Positions 22,946 to 33,479 of a stretch of DNA of 64,000 bases are shown here, piece after piece. Both the position numbers and the translations under genes were made by a program. Location: the NCBI GenBank assembly GCA_963921795.1, contig OY997658.1:30815363-30879362 (forward strand), given 5' to 3'. The notes below the pieces were generated by a model. That model ran no database searches. It had not been told where the DNA came from and saw only the letters and a list, made by a program, of their open reading frames with translations. This DNA comes from Nannobrachium achirus. Taxonomy: Eukaryota; Chordata; Actinopteri; Myctophiformes; Myctophidae. Positions within the stretch are counted from its first letter, which is position 1, and every line of letters begins with the position of its first letter.

Positions 22946-23996
22946 GCTGCCCTCAGACCAAAATACCTACGAGAGTGGAATCCGTGTTCCGCCAATGCAT
23001 TTCAATGAGAAGGCGGCGGTTTCATGTCAGTGGAGGATATCTGCGCTCTGCGCAGACCTTGCGTTTATGCTGGAGCAAAGAAATTCTCCACGCAGATTCT
23101 GGTTTCCCCCCTCTGTCCAATGGGGTGAGTTGAAGGCGTAACGTTCTGAGAATCAGGAAGGGACTGGGAGATGTTTTGTTTTGATCAAGAGTCTCATTCA
23201 CCCAAACTCTTCTCTTTTTAGCTTGTTGCATCTCTCCTTCCAATAAAGCAAGGGCGAGTACCCTTCGCCTGTCCATTATAGAGTTGACACGTAAAAGATG
23301 ATGAGGATCGCTACGCTAGTGTAACAGGCTACAGGGAGGGAGGGCGGTGCGGGAAGTGAGTGACAGGGGCGTCACTGGCTTTGGGACGGAATATGCTCTC
23401 TGCGTTTTTTGCCAGCCGCGCACCAGAAGAGTTTATCCACTGCCGACCATATTTTGGTCTGAGGGCACCCTGTCAGACCAAAATACCTACGAGAGTGGAA
23501 TCCGCGTTCCGCCAATGCATTTCAATGAGAAGGCGGCGGTTTCATGTCAGTGGAGGATATCTGTGCTCCGCGCAGACCTTGCGTTTATGCTGGAGCAAAG
23601 AAATTCTCCACGCAGATTCTGGTTTCCCCCCTCTGTCCAATCGGGTGAGTCGTAAGGCGTAACATTCCGAGAATCAGGAAGGGACTGGGCTGGGGGATGT
23701 TTTGTTTTGATCAAGAGTCTCATGCACCCAAACTCTTCTCTTTTTAGCTTGTTGCATCTCCCCTTCCAATAAAGCAAGGGCGAGTACCCTTCGCCTGTCC
23801 ATTATAGAGTTGACACGTAAAATATGATGAGGATCGCTACGCTAGTGTAACAGGCTACAGGGAGGGAGTGCGGTGCGGGAAGTGAGTGACAGGGGCGTCA
23901 CTGGCTTTGGGACGGAATATGCTCTCTGCGTTTTTTGCCAGCCGCGCACCAGAAGAGTTTATCCACTGCCGACCATATTTTGGTCTGAGGGCACCC
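22946..23996 (+). repeat. Two tandem copies of a 520-bp TIR element
   Basis: The unit starts CAGACCAAAATACCTACGAG (22954 and 23474) and ends CATATTTTGGTCTGAGGGCA. Each unit's ends are inverted repeats (CCCTCAGACCAAAATA). The two copies are nearly identical. The matching open frames in both units are not recognisable proteins. Confidence 0.85.
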
Positions 23997-24095
23997 AAGT
24001 AAAAGTCCAGAATTCAAAATGTACTTGAGTAAAAGTATGAAAGTATTGGCATCAAAATGTACTTAAAGTGCCAAAAGTAAAAGTACAAAATGTTT

Positions 24096-24163
24096 GAAAA
24101 TAGCAGATCTACAAGCTCACAACGCGTCGCATCGCGACGCGTTGTGAGCTTGTAGATCGGCAA
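24096..24163. repeat. Dispersed hairpin family member, perfect arms
   Basis: AGATCTACAAGCTCACAACG plus CGTCGC pairs without mismatch with the right arm through the same positions. The centre is GCATCGCGAC. Confidence 0.9.
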
Positions 24164-24554
24164 AAATAAGGCTTAAGACAAAGTGGTTAATATATGTTTT
24201 TTTATATATATTATAATGTATAACTGCAAAGTAACTAGTAGCTATTGGTTTTCAAAAAATGTAGCAAAGTAAAAGTACAATATTTGGATTCGAAATGTAG
24301 TGGAGTAGAAGTAAAAGTATTAGAAATTGGAAATACTCAAGTAAAGTACAGATACCTCAAAATTGTACTTAAGTACAATACTTAAGTATTTTAGCACAAG
24401 GAATGTTTTTCATGTATAGTATAATATAGTTAATATAGTATAATTTGTTGATTACTTTTGATGAAATGAAAAAAAATGTAGAGGTTAAACTGTATGTTTC
24501 TATTGTTCTAGCTGTTGAGTGAGAGAACAATGTTGCTTAATTTGCATATTAAGC

Positions 24555-24620
24555 GAATCATCTGGGGACCCCCAAAAATCTTTTCGGGGACCCGACCCAC
24601 AGTTTGAGAACCACAGTTTT
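24555..24620. mobile_element. hAT right-end fragment
   Basis: CATCTGGGGACCC...GACCCACAGTTTGAGAACCAC matches the right half of the element at 58324-58590. Confidence 0.6.
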
Positions 24621-24639
24621 AGACAGTCTATGGTGAATC

Positions 24640-24971
24640 CTAAAAAAGGAATTCAAACCCACCATATAACAAACCACAACCAAATCCACTTGTCCTCTTG
24701 GCCCCCAAACTGTGGAATAAACTCCCTGCCTGAGGCTGTCGCACTTAGAATGACAGACTCACTCCCTATAGATTCCGCGGTGGCCTGAAGACTCACCTCT
24801 TCAGACTCCTCCTACCGTAGCACTCGCCTACCCTCAATGACCATACATGAAAGCTAGATAGCATTCTTAGGTTTTATATAACGTGTTTTACTGATTAGGT
24901 GCTTGGCCTGCCTACGTTATTTTTTCTAGATTGATATGTCTATGCATTTGATGTATTTATGTTGGTGTATT
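24640..24971 (+). pseudogene. LINE C-terminal/3' UTR fragment, interrupted at 24971
   Basis: In shifting frames it reads APKLWNKLP-like, then EAVALRMTDSLPIDSAVA and THLFRLLL-like, the usual C-terminal segment of L2/CR1-type fish LINEs. Its 3' end resumes at 25816-25925 after an 844-bp insertion. Confidence 0.6.
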
Positions 24972-25815
24972 GATTGCGACCGTAGGTCGCATTTACTATC
25001 AAACCCTGCACAAAGTGTAAGTCAGTCCGTCAGTCTGTCTGTCAGTCTGTCTGTCACACCTCACACGTCACGCTCTTGCCCTGCTCATATCTCCGCAACC
25101 ATTGCCCCGATCCATGCCAAATTTTGCACACACACTCCTTACCTGCCAAACTACAACCTCCAAGGACCCCCGGAGCTCCAGGGACCCCCAGGTCCCTGGG
25201 GGACCCCCAGATGTAAAAAATGACCAAATGTGCTAAACTGACCAAATGACCACCCCAACGGGGCTGCTCACGGGGAATTCCCGGGGACCACCGACTCCTG
25301 GTGCTCCAGAACGGATGCAAAAGTGGTGGCGCCCCCAGTGGAGGACCCCCTACACTGCAGCTCACATAAAATGCCGTAACTCCGGCTAGGAGCGACCGGG
25401 ACAGCCGGGGCCGGTACCTATTCGTCCGCCTTGCCGGCGCGGAGACCCCACCCCTCATTTCTCACATGGCCCTCTTCTAGCGCCACCATGAGGCCGATTC
25501 TTGCAAAACACATTTTTGGACACTGCTCCTACAATTTTTGCCCTAAAATCACGCAAATCGGTACACAGTATGTCTACACTCATCCCATCAACATGAATCT
25601 CTCCCATATAGCGCCACCTCCAGGCCGATTTTTAAAAACACATTTTTGGACACTGCTCCTACAGATTTTGCCCTAAAATCACAAAAATCACTACACAGTA
25701 TGTCTACACTCATGTCATCAACATGGATCAGGAAGATTTTGGCAAAACACATTTTTGCCCTATTTGTGGAGATAAGTGACCTACGGTCGCTTATCTCCCG
25801 ATTAGGGAGCCTTAC
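24972..25815. mobile_element. Unclassified 844-bp element (GCGACC...GGTCGC ends), copy 1
   Basis: Inserted in a LINE 3' UTR with a 9-bp duplication TGGTGTATT (24963-24971 and 25816-25824). The left end contains the palindrome GCGACCGTAGGTCGC. The right end has ACCTACGGTCGC, then CTCCCGATTAGGGAG. The interior has (GTCA/GTCT)n, a GGACCCCC-rich part, and 130-bp tandem units containing GCGCCACC...CATTTTTGGACACTGC. A second copy is at 50188-51040, and a third, incomplete one starts at about 62765. No transposase was seen. Confidence 0.7.
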
Positions 25816-25925
25816 TGGTGTATTACCTTGCCTAGTATTGTATTGATGTATTACCTTGCTTATTGTAAGTGGCTCTGGATTAAGATCGTCTGCTAAATGC
25901 CTAAATTGTAGCCTAAATTGTAAAG
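25816..25925 (+). pseudogene. LINE 3' end
   Basis: AGTGGCTCTGGATTAAGATC plus GTCTGCTAAATGCCTAAATTG is the common 3' terminus of L2/CR1-like fish LINEs, with a short repeating tail (CCTAAATTGTA). It continues the fragment ending at 24971. Confidence 0.65.
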
Positions 25926-26320
25926 CTCAAATTGTTCCTGGTAGGCTACAGTAAATCAATTATTCTTTATGCCGGTGGCTACAGTATGTCCATTAACATT
26001 TTATAGAAACAGCAGTTAGCGGGAGGTAAGTGCTCTTGAATACTGACCTGAGGTCAAAGTCCCTCTTAAACACGTCTCTCTTACCAGGGGTCATAATAGC
26101 GTTGTATTACACTGTACATAACTTGCTCATTATCACTCATTGTGAAAGAGCTGATTGCTGTCATAACTCTCTGCTGCTGCTGGCGACGCACCATAAATCC
26201 TCCTCATTCAGCTCCTTCTCTTCTTCTGATGGTTCCTCTGTTGATGGAGAACATTTTGTGCAGAGAGGCATTGGTAAAATGAAGCTCTTTAGTCTCACTC
26301 CATAAGCTTACACTTCACAG

Positions 26321-26325
26321 GCATT

Positions 26326-26369
<44 letters not shown>
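26321..26369. repeat. (GT)n microsatellite
   Basis: About 24 GT units. Confidence 0.97.
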
Positions 26370-26380
<11 letters not shown>

Positions 26381-26399
26381 CATTTGTTTTATCTGAGCG

Positions 26400-27100
26400 A
26401 TCTTAAAGGGAGCAGAATGAGTGTTGATGGTTCGGCTATTGATCTGACATAAAGGAAAATACCCAATCCACCATTTATTGGGTATAGTGAGTATAGTATA
26501 GCAAGAATGGCTTCTGAAAATATGATGTTATTTGTTAACTACCTCCAAATTAGCAGAGCCAATCTGAAGCAAATTTCCTTTTTACCGTGTAGCCAAAAAA
26601 AGTAAAAGTAGTCTAAAGTGTTGCTTTAGAAACATTTTCAGGTGAGTTGCCAGTTTCAACCAATCAGAAAAGAGTACCCATTCATCGGCTTAATTTGATA
26701 GTGTTCCCATTAAATCGTGTCTGTTCATTTCTTTGTTTCATTACCAATTTCACTTGTTTATGCTGTATCCTGTTTGAGTTCTCTCTCCTGATTGGACCGA
26801 CCTGAAAATGTATTTCCTGTTTACTAAAGACTTTGTTCCTGAACAAACACTCTTGTCTCTAGCAATGATTACTATCAGAATATAGAGCTATTTAACACTT
26901 ATTTGAACAGAAAAGTAAAATCGAACATCTATGAGAGACATTTTAAATGCCTTAAAGTACGTCAATTACATTAACCACATGAACCATTTCGTCCCTAATT
27001 TGGGTATGTCAGAATAGGCAAACATTCAGGGAAAATAGCAGAAATACAAGCATGGCATGGCAACACAACACATTCTGATCTTGTTTTAGATAGATTTTAT
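26400..27100. other. No gene recognised
   Basis: AT-rich sequence with no supported feature. Confidence 0.5.
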
Positions 27101-27104
27101 TCAG

Positions 27105-27180
27105 CAAAGAGTTTTAGTGTAGAGGGGAAAATAGGAGGGGGCCAAGAACAGACCCCTGGGGGACCCCGGTCAGTAAAGGG
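27105..27180 (-). pseudogene. LINE reverse transcriptase motif fragment
   Basis: The minus strand of 27117-27167 translates to GVPQGSVLGPLLFS, the conserved reverse-transcriptase block around the PQG motif. The frame is lost on both sides. Confidence 0.7.
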
Positions 27181-27384
27181 TTTATGTGGATAAGTTTACC
27201 CCCATTTTGTTTGACGATTGATTGTTAGCATGTAAAGCTAGAAAAGATATCTGGGTATTTATTAAATTCGGAGGGAATTACAGTGGAAGGACTACAATGG
27301 AAACTCAGGGCTTTTTGTGTTATCATTTTGGCAATATTGTAAAGTATAACTGTACCTCTGTACCTTTTGCAAACTGTTAATACA

Positions 27385-27388
<4 letters not shown>

Positions 27389-27439
<51 letters not shown>

Positions 27440-27440
27440 G
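27389..27440. repeat. (AATC)n microsatellite
   Basis: Thirteen or so AATC units, possibly the tail of a retroelement. Confidence 0.95.
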
Positions 27441-27449
27441 TGATCAGTA

Positions 27450-28505
27450 TAGGCTTCTCCCATGCACAGAGATGATTACCTGTTGGGTTGAAAACTGTCA
27501 CAAATAAGGTCAAGGTTAAAATGACAGACATATCAGGAACTAAGAAGTTGAAAGATGAGACTTGGATTCCTTGTACAAAATGGAGTGATGTTATCATTTG
27601 TCATATGCTGTGCCATCAGATGATGTGATATGGTGCGTCATACTGTTCAAGATGATCAGTATGCTCCCTTGAAGATATAAACCTTTGGGTCAGAAATGTC
27701 AAAAGACAAGGTCACAGTCGAGAGCAAGGTGAAAACTCACTCATATCTACTGCAGTGTTGGCAGAGTTACTGGTTATTATTATTATTACTTTTTTTCATA
27801 AAAGTATTTATAAAATGTATTTATAAAATAAAAGATTGCTGTTACAGTTATACAACAAATTTGTATATTGTGTCTGCATGGAGTTACAGTATGCATTCTA
27901 GAAGGGAATGTATTACGTAACTTGGATAACAGCACTGGGCAGAAGAATTCGTGTTAGTACATTCTCCTCTCGTGCAGCTTTTCTCACAGAGAGTGTGAGC
28001 AGTGGGTCAGGAGGATTCTGGGTTTTAGACAAACACCTCAGGAGAGGCAGCCGTGGGGTCCTCTGAGTTCATAGGATTGATGTTGCAAAGCCCCCCACTC
28101 GCTCTCTCACAGACACACAAGAACAATCTCAGGCACTCGCTGTCTCACAGAGGTTCGTCTGCCTCCCTCTCACTCGCTTCCTCCCTCTTCTGCCCCCGAA
28201 ACCCCTCGCCCTCTGCCTCAACATCTCTCATGATTAGATTGACTGGCTTTGTTTTGAACCGGGCAGCTTGGGGCTGGAGAGTCACTCTGAAGGAGAATTG
28301 CCTTTAGCAGAGATGGGGTCTCAGCTTGCTGCCGGCTGGCCCGTTTCAAGCTGCAGGGGGGGATGTGCGGCGCAGTGCACTGTGGGGCCTTGCATTTACT
28401 CTGGCCCCTGGCCAAGGGAGGAAAATCACATCAATGAAGAGAATGTTGAAAGAGGGGAAAATCACTTCTCCCGAATTGACTCTTTTCACCTTTATTTGTT
28501 TAGTA
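27450..28505. other. No gene recognised
   Basis: No supported coding or repeat feature. The short frames have no recognisable domain. Confidence 0.5.
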
Positions 28506-28509
28506 TACC

Positions 28510-28653
<144 letters not shown>

Positions 28654-29405
28654 CCTCCCACTTTGGCAATGTCACAGACCAAGCGCTCGGTGTATAATAT
28701 CAGAGACCGCGTGACCCCATCAGTGGTGGAAAGTGACTGAGTACATTTACTCAAACTCTGTACTTAAGTACAATTTTGAGGCACTTTACTTGAGTATTTT
28801 CCATTCGTCCACTACATCTTGGAGGCAAACAATTTACTTTTGATGCCTCTAAGATTATTTTATAACTTTAGTTACAGTTACTTGCAGATTTATTAATCTA
28901 TGGCACCATTACGCTGTTCGCAGTGAAAGTGTGTACACTCCCTGGATACCAGAGCAGATCCTCTGCCCCACATTGTTCAGATCGGACTGTTATAGCGCCA
29001 CCAGGAGGCAGATTTTTGCTAAACAATTTTTTTTGACAGTTCTCGTACAGATTTTGTCCAAATATCACACAAATCGGTAAACATAGTCATTAAACAAGTC
29101 TTTCAGATTTTTCATATTCCATCCAGATTGGCTAAGATTGACAGGAGTTTGCAGGAGTGCTCTGTTTAGAACAAAATGCCCCAAATCATGACATACTCTC
29201 AATTTCCTTGAAATTTTGCACACAATTTTCAAATCATCCTCATGGCGGCGCTATAACAGGCCAATTCGTGTTTTTACCTATAACTGCACCGATCTGTGCA
29301 AAACTTTGTATGCACACTCCATAGAGCAGTGGTGGGCAACTTGGATGATGGAGAGGGCCACTTTATTTTCACACCCACTCCAGAGAGCCACAATGCATAT
29401 ACAGG

Positions 29406-29488
29406 CAAAAATAGCAAAAATAGACGCTACAAGCTCAAAACGCGTCGCAGTGTGGCGTGTTTTGAGCTTGTAGATCGGCTATTTTTGC
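29406..29488. repeat. Dispersed hairpin family member
   Basis: CTACAAGCTCAAAACGCG pairs with CGTGTTTTGAGCTTGTAG (one wobble). AAAA/TTTT replaces the usual ACAA/TTGT on both arms. Confidence 0.85.
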
Positions 29489-29732
29489 TATTTTTTAAAT
29501 GGAATCCTGAACTGTTTAGCTATTTTTGAATTGGAATCCTGAAAAGTAACATTTGTATTTAATTTCAAATGCCTTTATATGTTCTTATGTTAATTTTATG
29601 AACTTAAATATAGATGCATTGGACATACAACAGACTAGTACAGGTCAAGCTACTAATATAGACGTAATTAGAAGTAATTAAAGCGGGTCATGTTTGCATG
29701 TTTGAGATTGTAGCCGAAATCAGTAATATATC

Positions 29733-31450
29733 TATCTAGGTCGTCCTCAGACGAGCCCTCCATCGTTGTTTCCAGTCATCTCGGTTCTCCATACATCTGG
29801 CCAGCTCATTGGTGTTCTGTGTCCCTACGTCTTCCTTGAGTACGTCCACGTATGTTTTTGTGGGACGTCCTCGCGGCCGGTGCCCGTGTGTTGGCTCCCA
29901 CAGTACCAATTTGCTGGCTGGAAGCTCCTGGTGTCTTTGGCAGTGTCCTGCTAGTCTCATTCTTCTGGTGGCAATTTTCTCGCTTACCTTTGGTATTCCC
30001 TCATACAGGCTCTCGTTTGTAACATGTGCACTCCTGTTGATGTTGAGTACTGCACGCAACATTCTAGTGTAGCACCCGTCTAGAGACTTCTGCAGGGTTG
30101 GCTTCAGGGTCCAGCATTCACTGCCATAGAGGAGAACAGACTCCACCGTTGCAAAGAAGAAGCTAAGTTTGATTTGGCGGGGGAGGTTAGAGTTCCATAC
30201 ACTGTTCATGCCGTTCAGGGCCCTCCAAGCGAGTGCCTTCCTTACTTTAAGGTCTTTCTCAGTTGAGTCGACCCATGCGCCCAGGTACTTGAAGTCCTTG
30301 ACTTCCTTCAACACAGCTCCTTCTGTTGTTGTCAGAGGTGAGTGATCAGGTAGGTTATAGGTGATAACCTCAGTTTTCTTAGCGTTTAGCCTGAGACCAA
30401 CTTTGGCACACTCTATCTCCACCCTGTTCAGGAGTTCTTGTGCTTGTTCCATGCTGTCGGAGAGCAGGCTGATGTCGTCCGCATAGTCCAGGTCTGTCAG
30501 AACTACTGCGGGATGCCGTCTTGACCTCCTTGGTGTTAGCGTGAAGCCAAGCTCTTGTTCCCGTCCCCCTATGGCTTTCCTGAGCGCATAATCTAGAACT
30601 ATGATGAAGAGGTAGGGGGCTAGGGTGTCTCCTTGCATTACCCCAGCTCGGATGTCAAACACCTCACTGCTGCCATCTGGGGTCACCACTTTGGCCCTTG
30701 TTTTTGCGTACATGGTCTCGATAGCCCGGAGAATGTTGGGAGGGACATTGTAGGCCTCAAGGATCTTCACCATCTTGCTTCTGTGGATAGAATCAAAAGC
30801 CTTTTTGAAGTCAATGAAGCACAGTACAGCTGCTAGGTTGTTCTTTTTCACCTCCTCTATTAATCTCCTTAATGCCAGGATCTGTGCTACGGTTGTTCTC
30901 TCCTCTCGAAAACCATTTTGGTTCTCTCTCAGGTGAGGGTCGATGGCATGCCGTATCCTGTTCAGTATCATTCGGTTGAAGACCTTAGCAGTGATACATG
31001 TCAGGCTGATGCCTCTGTAGTTGTCTGGCTTTGAGAGGTCTCCAGCTTTAGGCACCGGGATGATATTAGACAGAGACCATATTTCAGGTTGCTTGTTGTG
31101 CTGTAGAGCATTGTTGCAAAAGTCTAGGATGAGGTTGTCTAGGTCGCAGTTCTTCAAGACCTCTGGGGGTATGCCATCCGGCCCAGCACTCTTTCCCTCT
31201 CTTAGGGTGGATTTTGCCCTGGCGAGCTCGCTGATTGTGAAGGGTCCATCGTCGATGTTCAGGCCCTGGAGGACTGTCGGTATATTTTCCTCCTCTCCCT
31301 CTTCCACTGATGTTCCCAGGAGCCTCTGGAAGTGGTCGAACCATGTTGCCACCCTCTCCTCTGGGCTGTGTCCCTCCACCTGGCCCTCCTTGGCCCTCTT
31401 CCGCCCTGTCATCTCATTTATTACCTTCCAGGCCTCCCCGTATTGCCTTT
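29733..31450 (-). mobile_element. 5'-truncated LINE insertion (RTE-like tail), 13-bp TSD
   Basis: Flanked by TCAGTAATATATC at 29720-29732 and 31450-31462. The sibling host element at 61605-61625 shows the uninterrupted version of the right-hand flank. On the minus strand the element starts mid-coding and ends only a few bases after the stop codon, with an ATAGAT-type tail. Very short 3' UTRs with simple-repeat tails are a known trait of RTE-clade LINEs. The class is inference; the boundaries are read directly. Confidence 0.8.
29736..31412 (-). CDS. LINE reverse transcriptase, 558-residue open frame (truncated at N-terminus)
   Basis: A reverse-transcriptase domain with all core blocks: SAGPDGIPPE (75-84), NYRGISL (131-137), QNGFRE (165-170), FIDFKKAFDSI (199-209, first catalytic Asp at 201), VMQGDTLAPYLF (258-269), LDYADDIS (308-315, catalytic YADD 310-313), LNAKKTE (342-348) and FKYLG (374-378). 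The C-terminal part has ECWTLK and RRMRLAGHCQRH then GRPTKTYVDVLKED, usual for RTE-like or related LINEs. The endonuclease domain is missing: the frame continues a few codons upstream of the Met, to a stop at the insertion boundary, so this Met is not a true start. No internal stop, which suggests a recent insertion. It would lack an endonuclease of its own. Confidence 0.9.
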   Translation of the reverse strand: MTGRKRAKEGQVEGHSPEERVATWFDHFQRLLGTSVEEGEEENIPTVLQGLNIDDGPFTISELARAKSTLREGKSAGPDGIPPEVLKNCDLDNLILDFCNNALQHNKQPEIWSLSNIIPVPKAGDLSKPDNYRGISLTCITAKVFNRMILNRIRHAIDPHLRENQNGFREERTTVAQILALRRLIEEVKKNNLAAVLCFIDFKKAFDSIHRSKMVKILEAYNVPPNILRAIETMYAKTRAKVVTPDGSSEVFDIRAGVMQGDTLAPYLFIIVLDYALRKAIGGREQELGFTLTPRRSRRHPAVVLTDLDYADDISLLSDSMEQAQELLNRVEIECAKVGLRLNAKKTEVITYNLPDHSPLTTTEGAVLKEVKDFKYLGAWVDSTEKDLKVRKALAWRALNGMNSVWNSNLPRQIKLSFFFATVESVLLYGSECWTLKPTLQKSLDGCYTRMLRAVLNINRSAHVTNESLYEGIPKVSEKIATRRMRLAGHCQRHQELPASKLVLWEPTHGHRPRGRPTKTYVDVLKEDVGTQNTNELARCMENRDDWKQRWRARLRTT

Positions 31451-31660
31451 CAGTAATATATCAGTATTCCAATATTAACCTGCGGGCCGCATTAAGTGAA
31501 GGTGGGGGCCGCCAGTTGCCCATGTATGCCATAGAGGCACACTCCCCGAACATTGCTTGCCCACAATAACCAACCTGACCTGGCGGAGACCTGTTCTTCA
31601 AGGAGCACTTTTTTAGTTAAGCTCTATTTTATAACTTTCTGCAAAGTGTTTTGGGGGAAG

Positions 31661-31736
<76 letters not shown>
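31661..31736. repeat. (TA)n microsatellite
   Basis: About 37 TA units. Confidence 0.98.
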
Positions 31737-31739
<3 letters not shown>

Positions 31740-31913
31740 TATGCGCAGTACTAGAGTACTACATATGGTACAGTACATTTTTTTTTATTTTCCACTTTTT
31801 AGAATTCGAATTTTGAATATGGGACTTCAGTATTTCTAAATTGTGGTATTACTACTTTTACTTTATACGTAAGTAAGCAATCTGAGTACTGTTCTTCCAC
31901 TACTGCACCCCAT

Positions 31914-32455
31914 CCAGGCCTAGAATGATTTGAGGGCACAAAGGCCAAATGCTAGGGCAAGAAGGCCATCAAATAAACAAGTTTTAGTCCATTGAAAAAT
32001 TCATTGAATTTAAGGGTGAAGGATGATTTTGAAATGTAGACTATCTGCAGTGAAAAAAAGCTCAGCCCTGCACAAACTGCATTGGTCAGGGGTCATCAAC
32101 CCCTGGGCTTGTGATGTACATTTTCCACAAAATATATTTTTGCCACAGACAATCAAAAGATAGACATGATGGAGAAGAGAGATGCTGTGAGAGTGGTTAG
32201 TCCTCATCCCTTTGATTTTCTTTTTTTAGGTAGTAAGTAGGAAAGCTGAGAGGGAAGGCGTAGGTGGAGCAATTTATAACCCATTTTAAACAATTGCTGT
32301 AGTCAAGTGTATTATATTTATTATTTCCATGGCCATCTCTGACATTTTGTCTACTTTCTTACCTTCTTCACTTTCTACTTTTTCCTTGATGATGGCTTTG
32401 AACTTTTCAAAGCACTAAAGACAATTGTCATATTGACATCATCCACCGGTCATTA
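31914..32455. other. No gene recognised
   Basis: No coding or repeat feature supported between the outer hAT element and the LINE nest. Confidence 0.5.
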
Positions 32456-32460
32456 TTCAT

Positions 32461-33180
32461 GTGCTCTCACCTTTCCTGTTCACTCTCTATACATCCGATT
32501 TCCGCTTCAACTCCAAGACCTGTCATCTGCAGAAGTTCTCAGATGATACCGTGGTGGTCAGCCAGATCTCGGGTGACAACACGGCTGAGCACGATGGTGT
32601 GGTAAGGGACTTTGTACAGTGGAGCGAGGCTAACCACCTCAGGCTCAACGCAAGCAAGACCAAGGAGATGGTGGTGGACTTCCGCACTTCCAAGAGAGTT
32701 CCCCTGGTGCCAAGCACCATTAATGGAGAGGTGATTGAGTTTGTGGACAACTACAAATTCATAGGTGTGCACCTGAACTGTTCACTGGACTGGTCGGACA
32801 ACGCAGAGGCGATTCACAGCAAGGGGAAAAGCAGGCTGTTCTTCCTGAGAAGACTGAGATCGTTTTGTGTGTGCAATAGGATGCTACAGATGTTCTACCA
32901 GTCTGTCATGGCAAGTGTCCTCTTTTTTGGAATAACCTGCTGGGGTGGCAACAACAGAGCAGGTGACACCTTTAACCTAAACAGACTGGTGAGGAAAGCG
33001 GGCTCTGTCGTTGGGTCCTCTTTGCAGGGGGTGGAGGAAGTAACCAGGGTGCGAACGGCTAGGAAGCTGGACTCCATCTTGAAGAACTCCTCCCACCCCC
33101 TCATCTGGAGATCTTCAGTTACTGGAGTAAGAGAGGAAACGCCCGTTTTGTCTACCCAGGACGGAGATGCAAGAGACTAG
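32461..33180 (+). pseudogene. C-terminal part of LINE reverse transcriptase
   Basis: About 239 residues, open from the truncation. LSPFLFTLYTSDF (2-14) follows the PQG block. LQKFSDDTVVV (23-33) is the catalytic block, with FSDD in place of the usual F/YADD. LNASKTKEMVVDF (62-74), YKFIGVHL (98-105) and FLRRLRSF follow. The N-terminal half of the polymerase and any endonuclease are absent. The fragment begins at a GTG within the original reading frame, so it has no true start. Similar fish proteins belong to L2/CR1/Rex1-type LINEs; the exact clade is not settled. Confidence 0.8.
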
Positions 33181-33479
33181 GAAAGTATTTTGTACCGGCT
33201 GCCCTTAAGCTGTACAACGAGACACACAATTCAATTCAATTCAAAGGAGCTTTATTGGCATGAGAAAACATACGTTTACATTGCCAAAGCAAGTGTCACA
33301 AATAAAATAAAAATTTGTGAAAATGGGGAACATATATAAATTGGGAGGGGGTACAGCATTGTGTAAACAGAGCTATGAGGCATTGTGACATTTACAGGGT
33401 ATAAAGCTTTTGGAACAAATAACAGCATCATTTTTTCTCAAAATGCATTTAAAGTACTGTATGTGCAGTAGGTCTAGAT

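Larger units (their letters stand above)
22865..24394. mobile_element. hAT-like element (AGTAAAAGTAC family) with a tandem TIR insert and a hairpin
   Basis: Starts CAGTGTTGTAAAAAGTACTC. Outer sequence resumes at 23997 with AAGTAAAAGTCCAG and ends near TACTTAAGTATTTTAGC. It is interrupted by the two-unit insert at 22946-23996 and carries a dispersed hairpin at 24096-24163. No clear TSD. Confidence 0.65.
29327..31528. mobile_element. Inner hAT-like element (GTGGGCAACT family), perfect TSD
   Basis: Begins CAGTGGTGGGCAACT, ends AGTTGCCCATGTATG and is flanked by CCATAGAG on both sides. A sibling without the LINE lies at 60766-61665. It carries a hairpin at 29406-29488, at the same internal position as in the sibling. 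Confidence 0.85.
28721..31905. mobile_element. Outer hAT-like element (AGTAAAAGTAC family) carrying nested insertions
   Basis: Begins CAGTGGTGGAAAGTGACTGAG and ends GTACTGTTCTTCCACTACTG. Flanks GACCCCAT and CACCCCAT agree at 7 of 8 bases. Only the outer few hundred bases belong to the element; the middle holds a second hAT element, which in turn holds a LINE. A (TA)n tract (31661-31736) lies near the right end. Confidence 0.75.
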
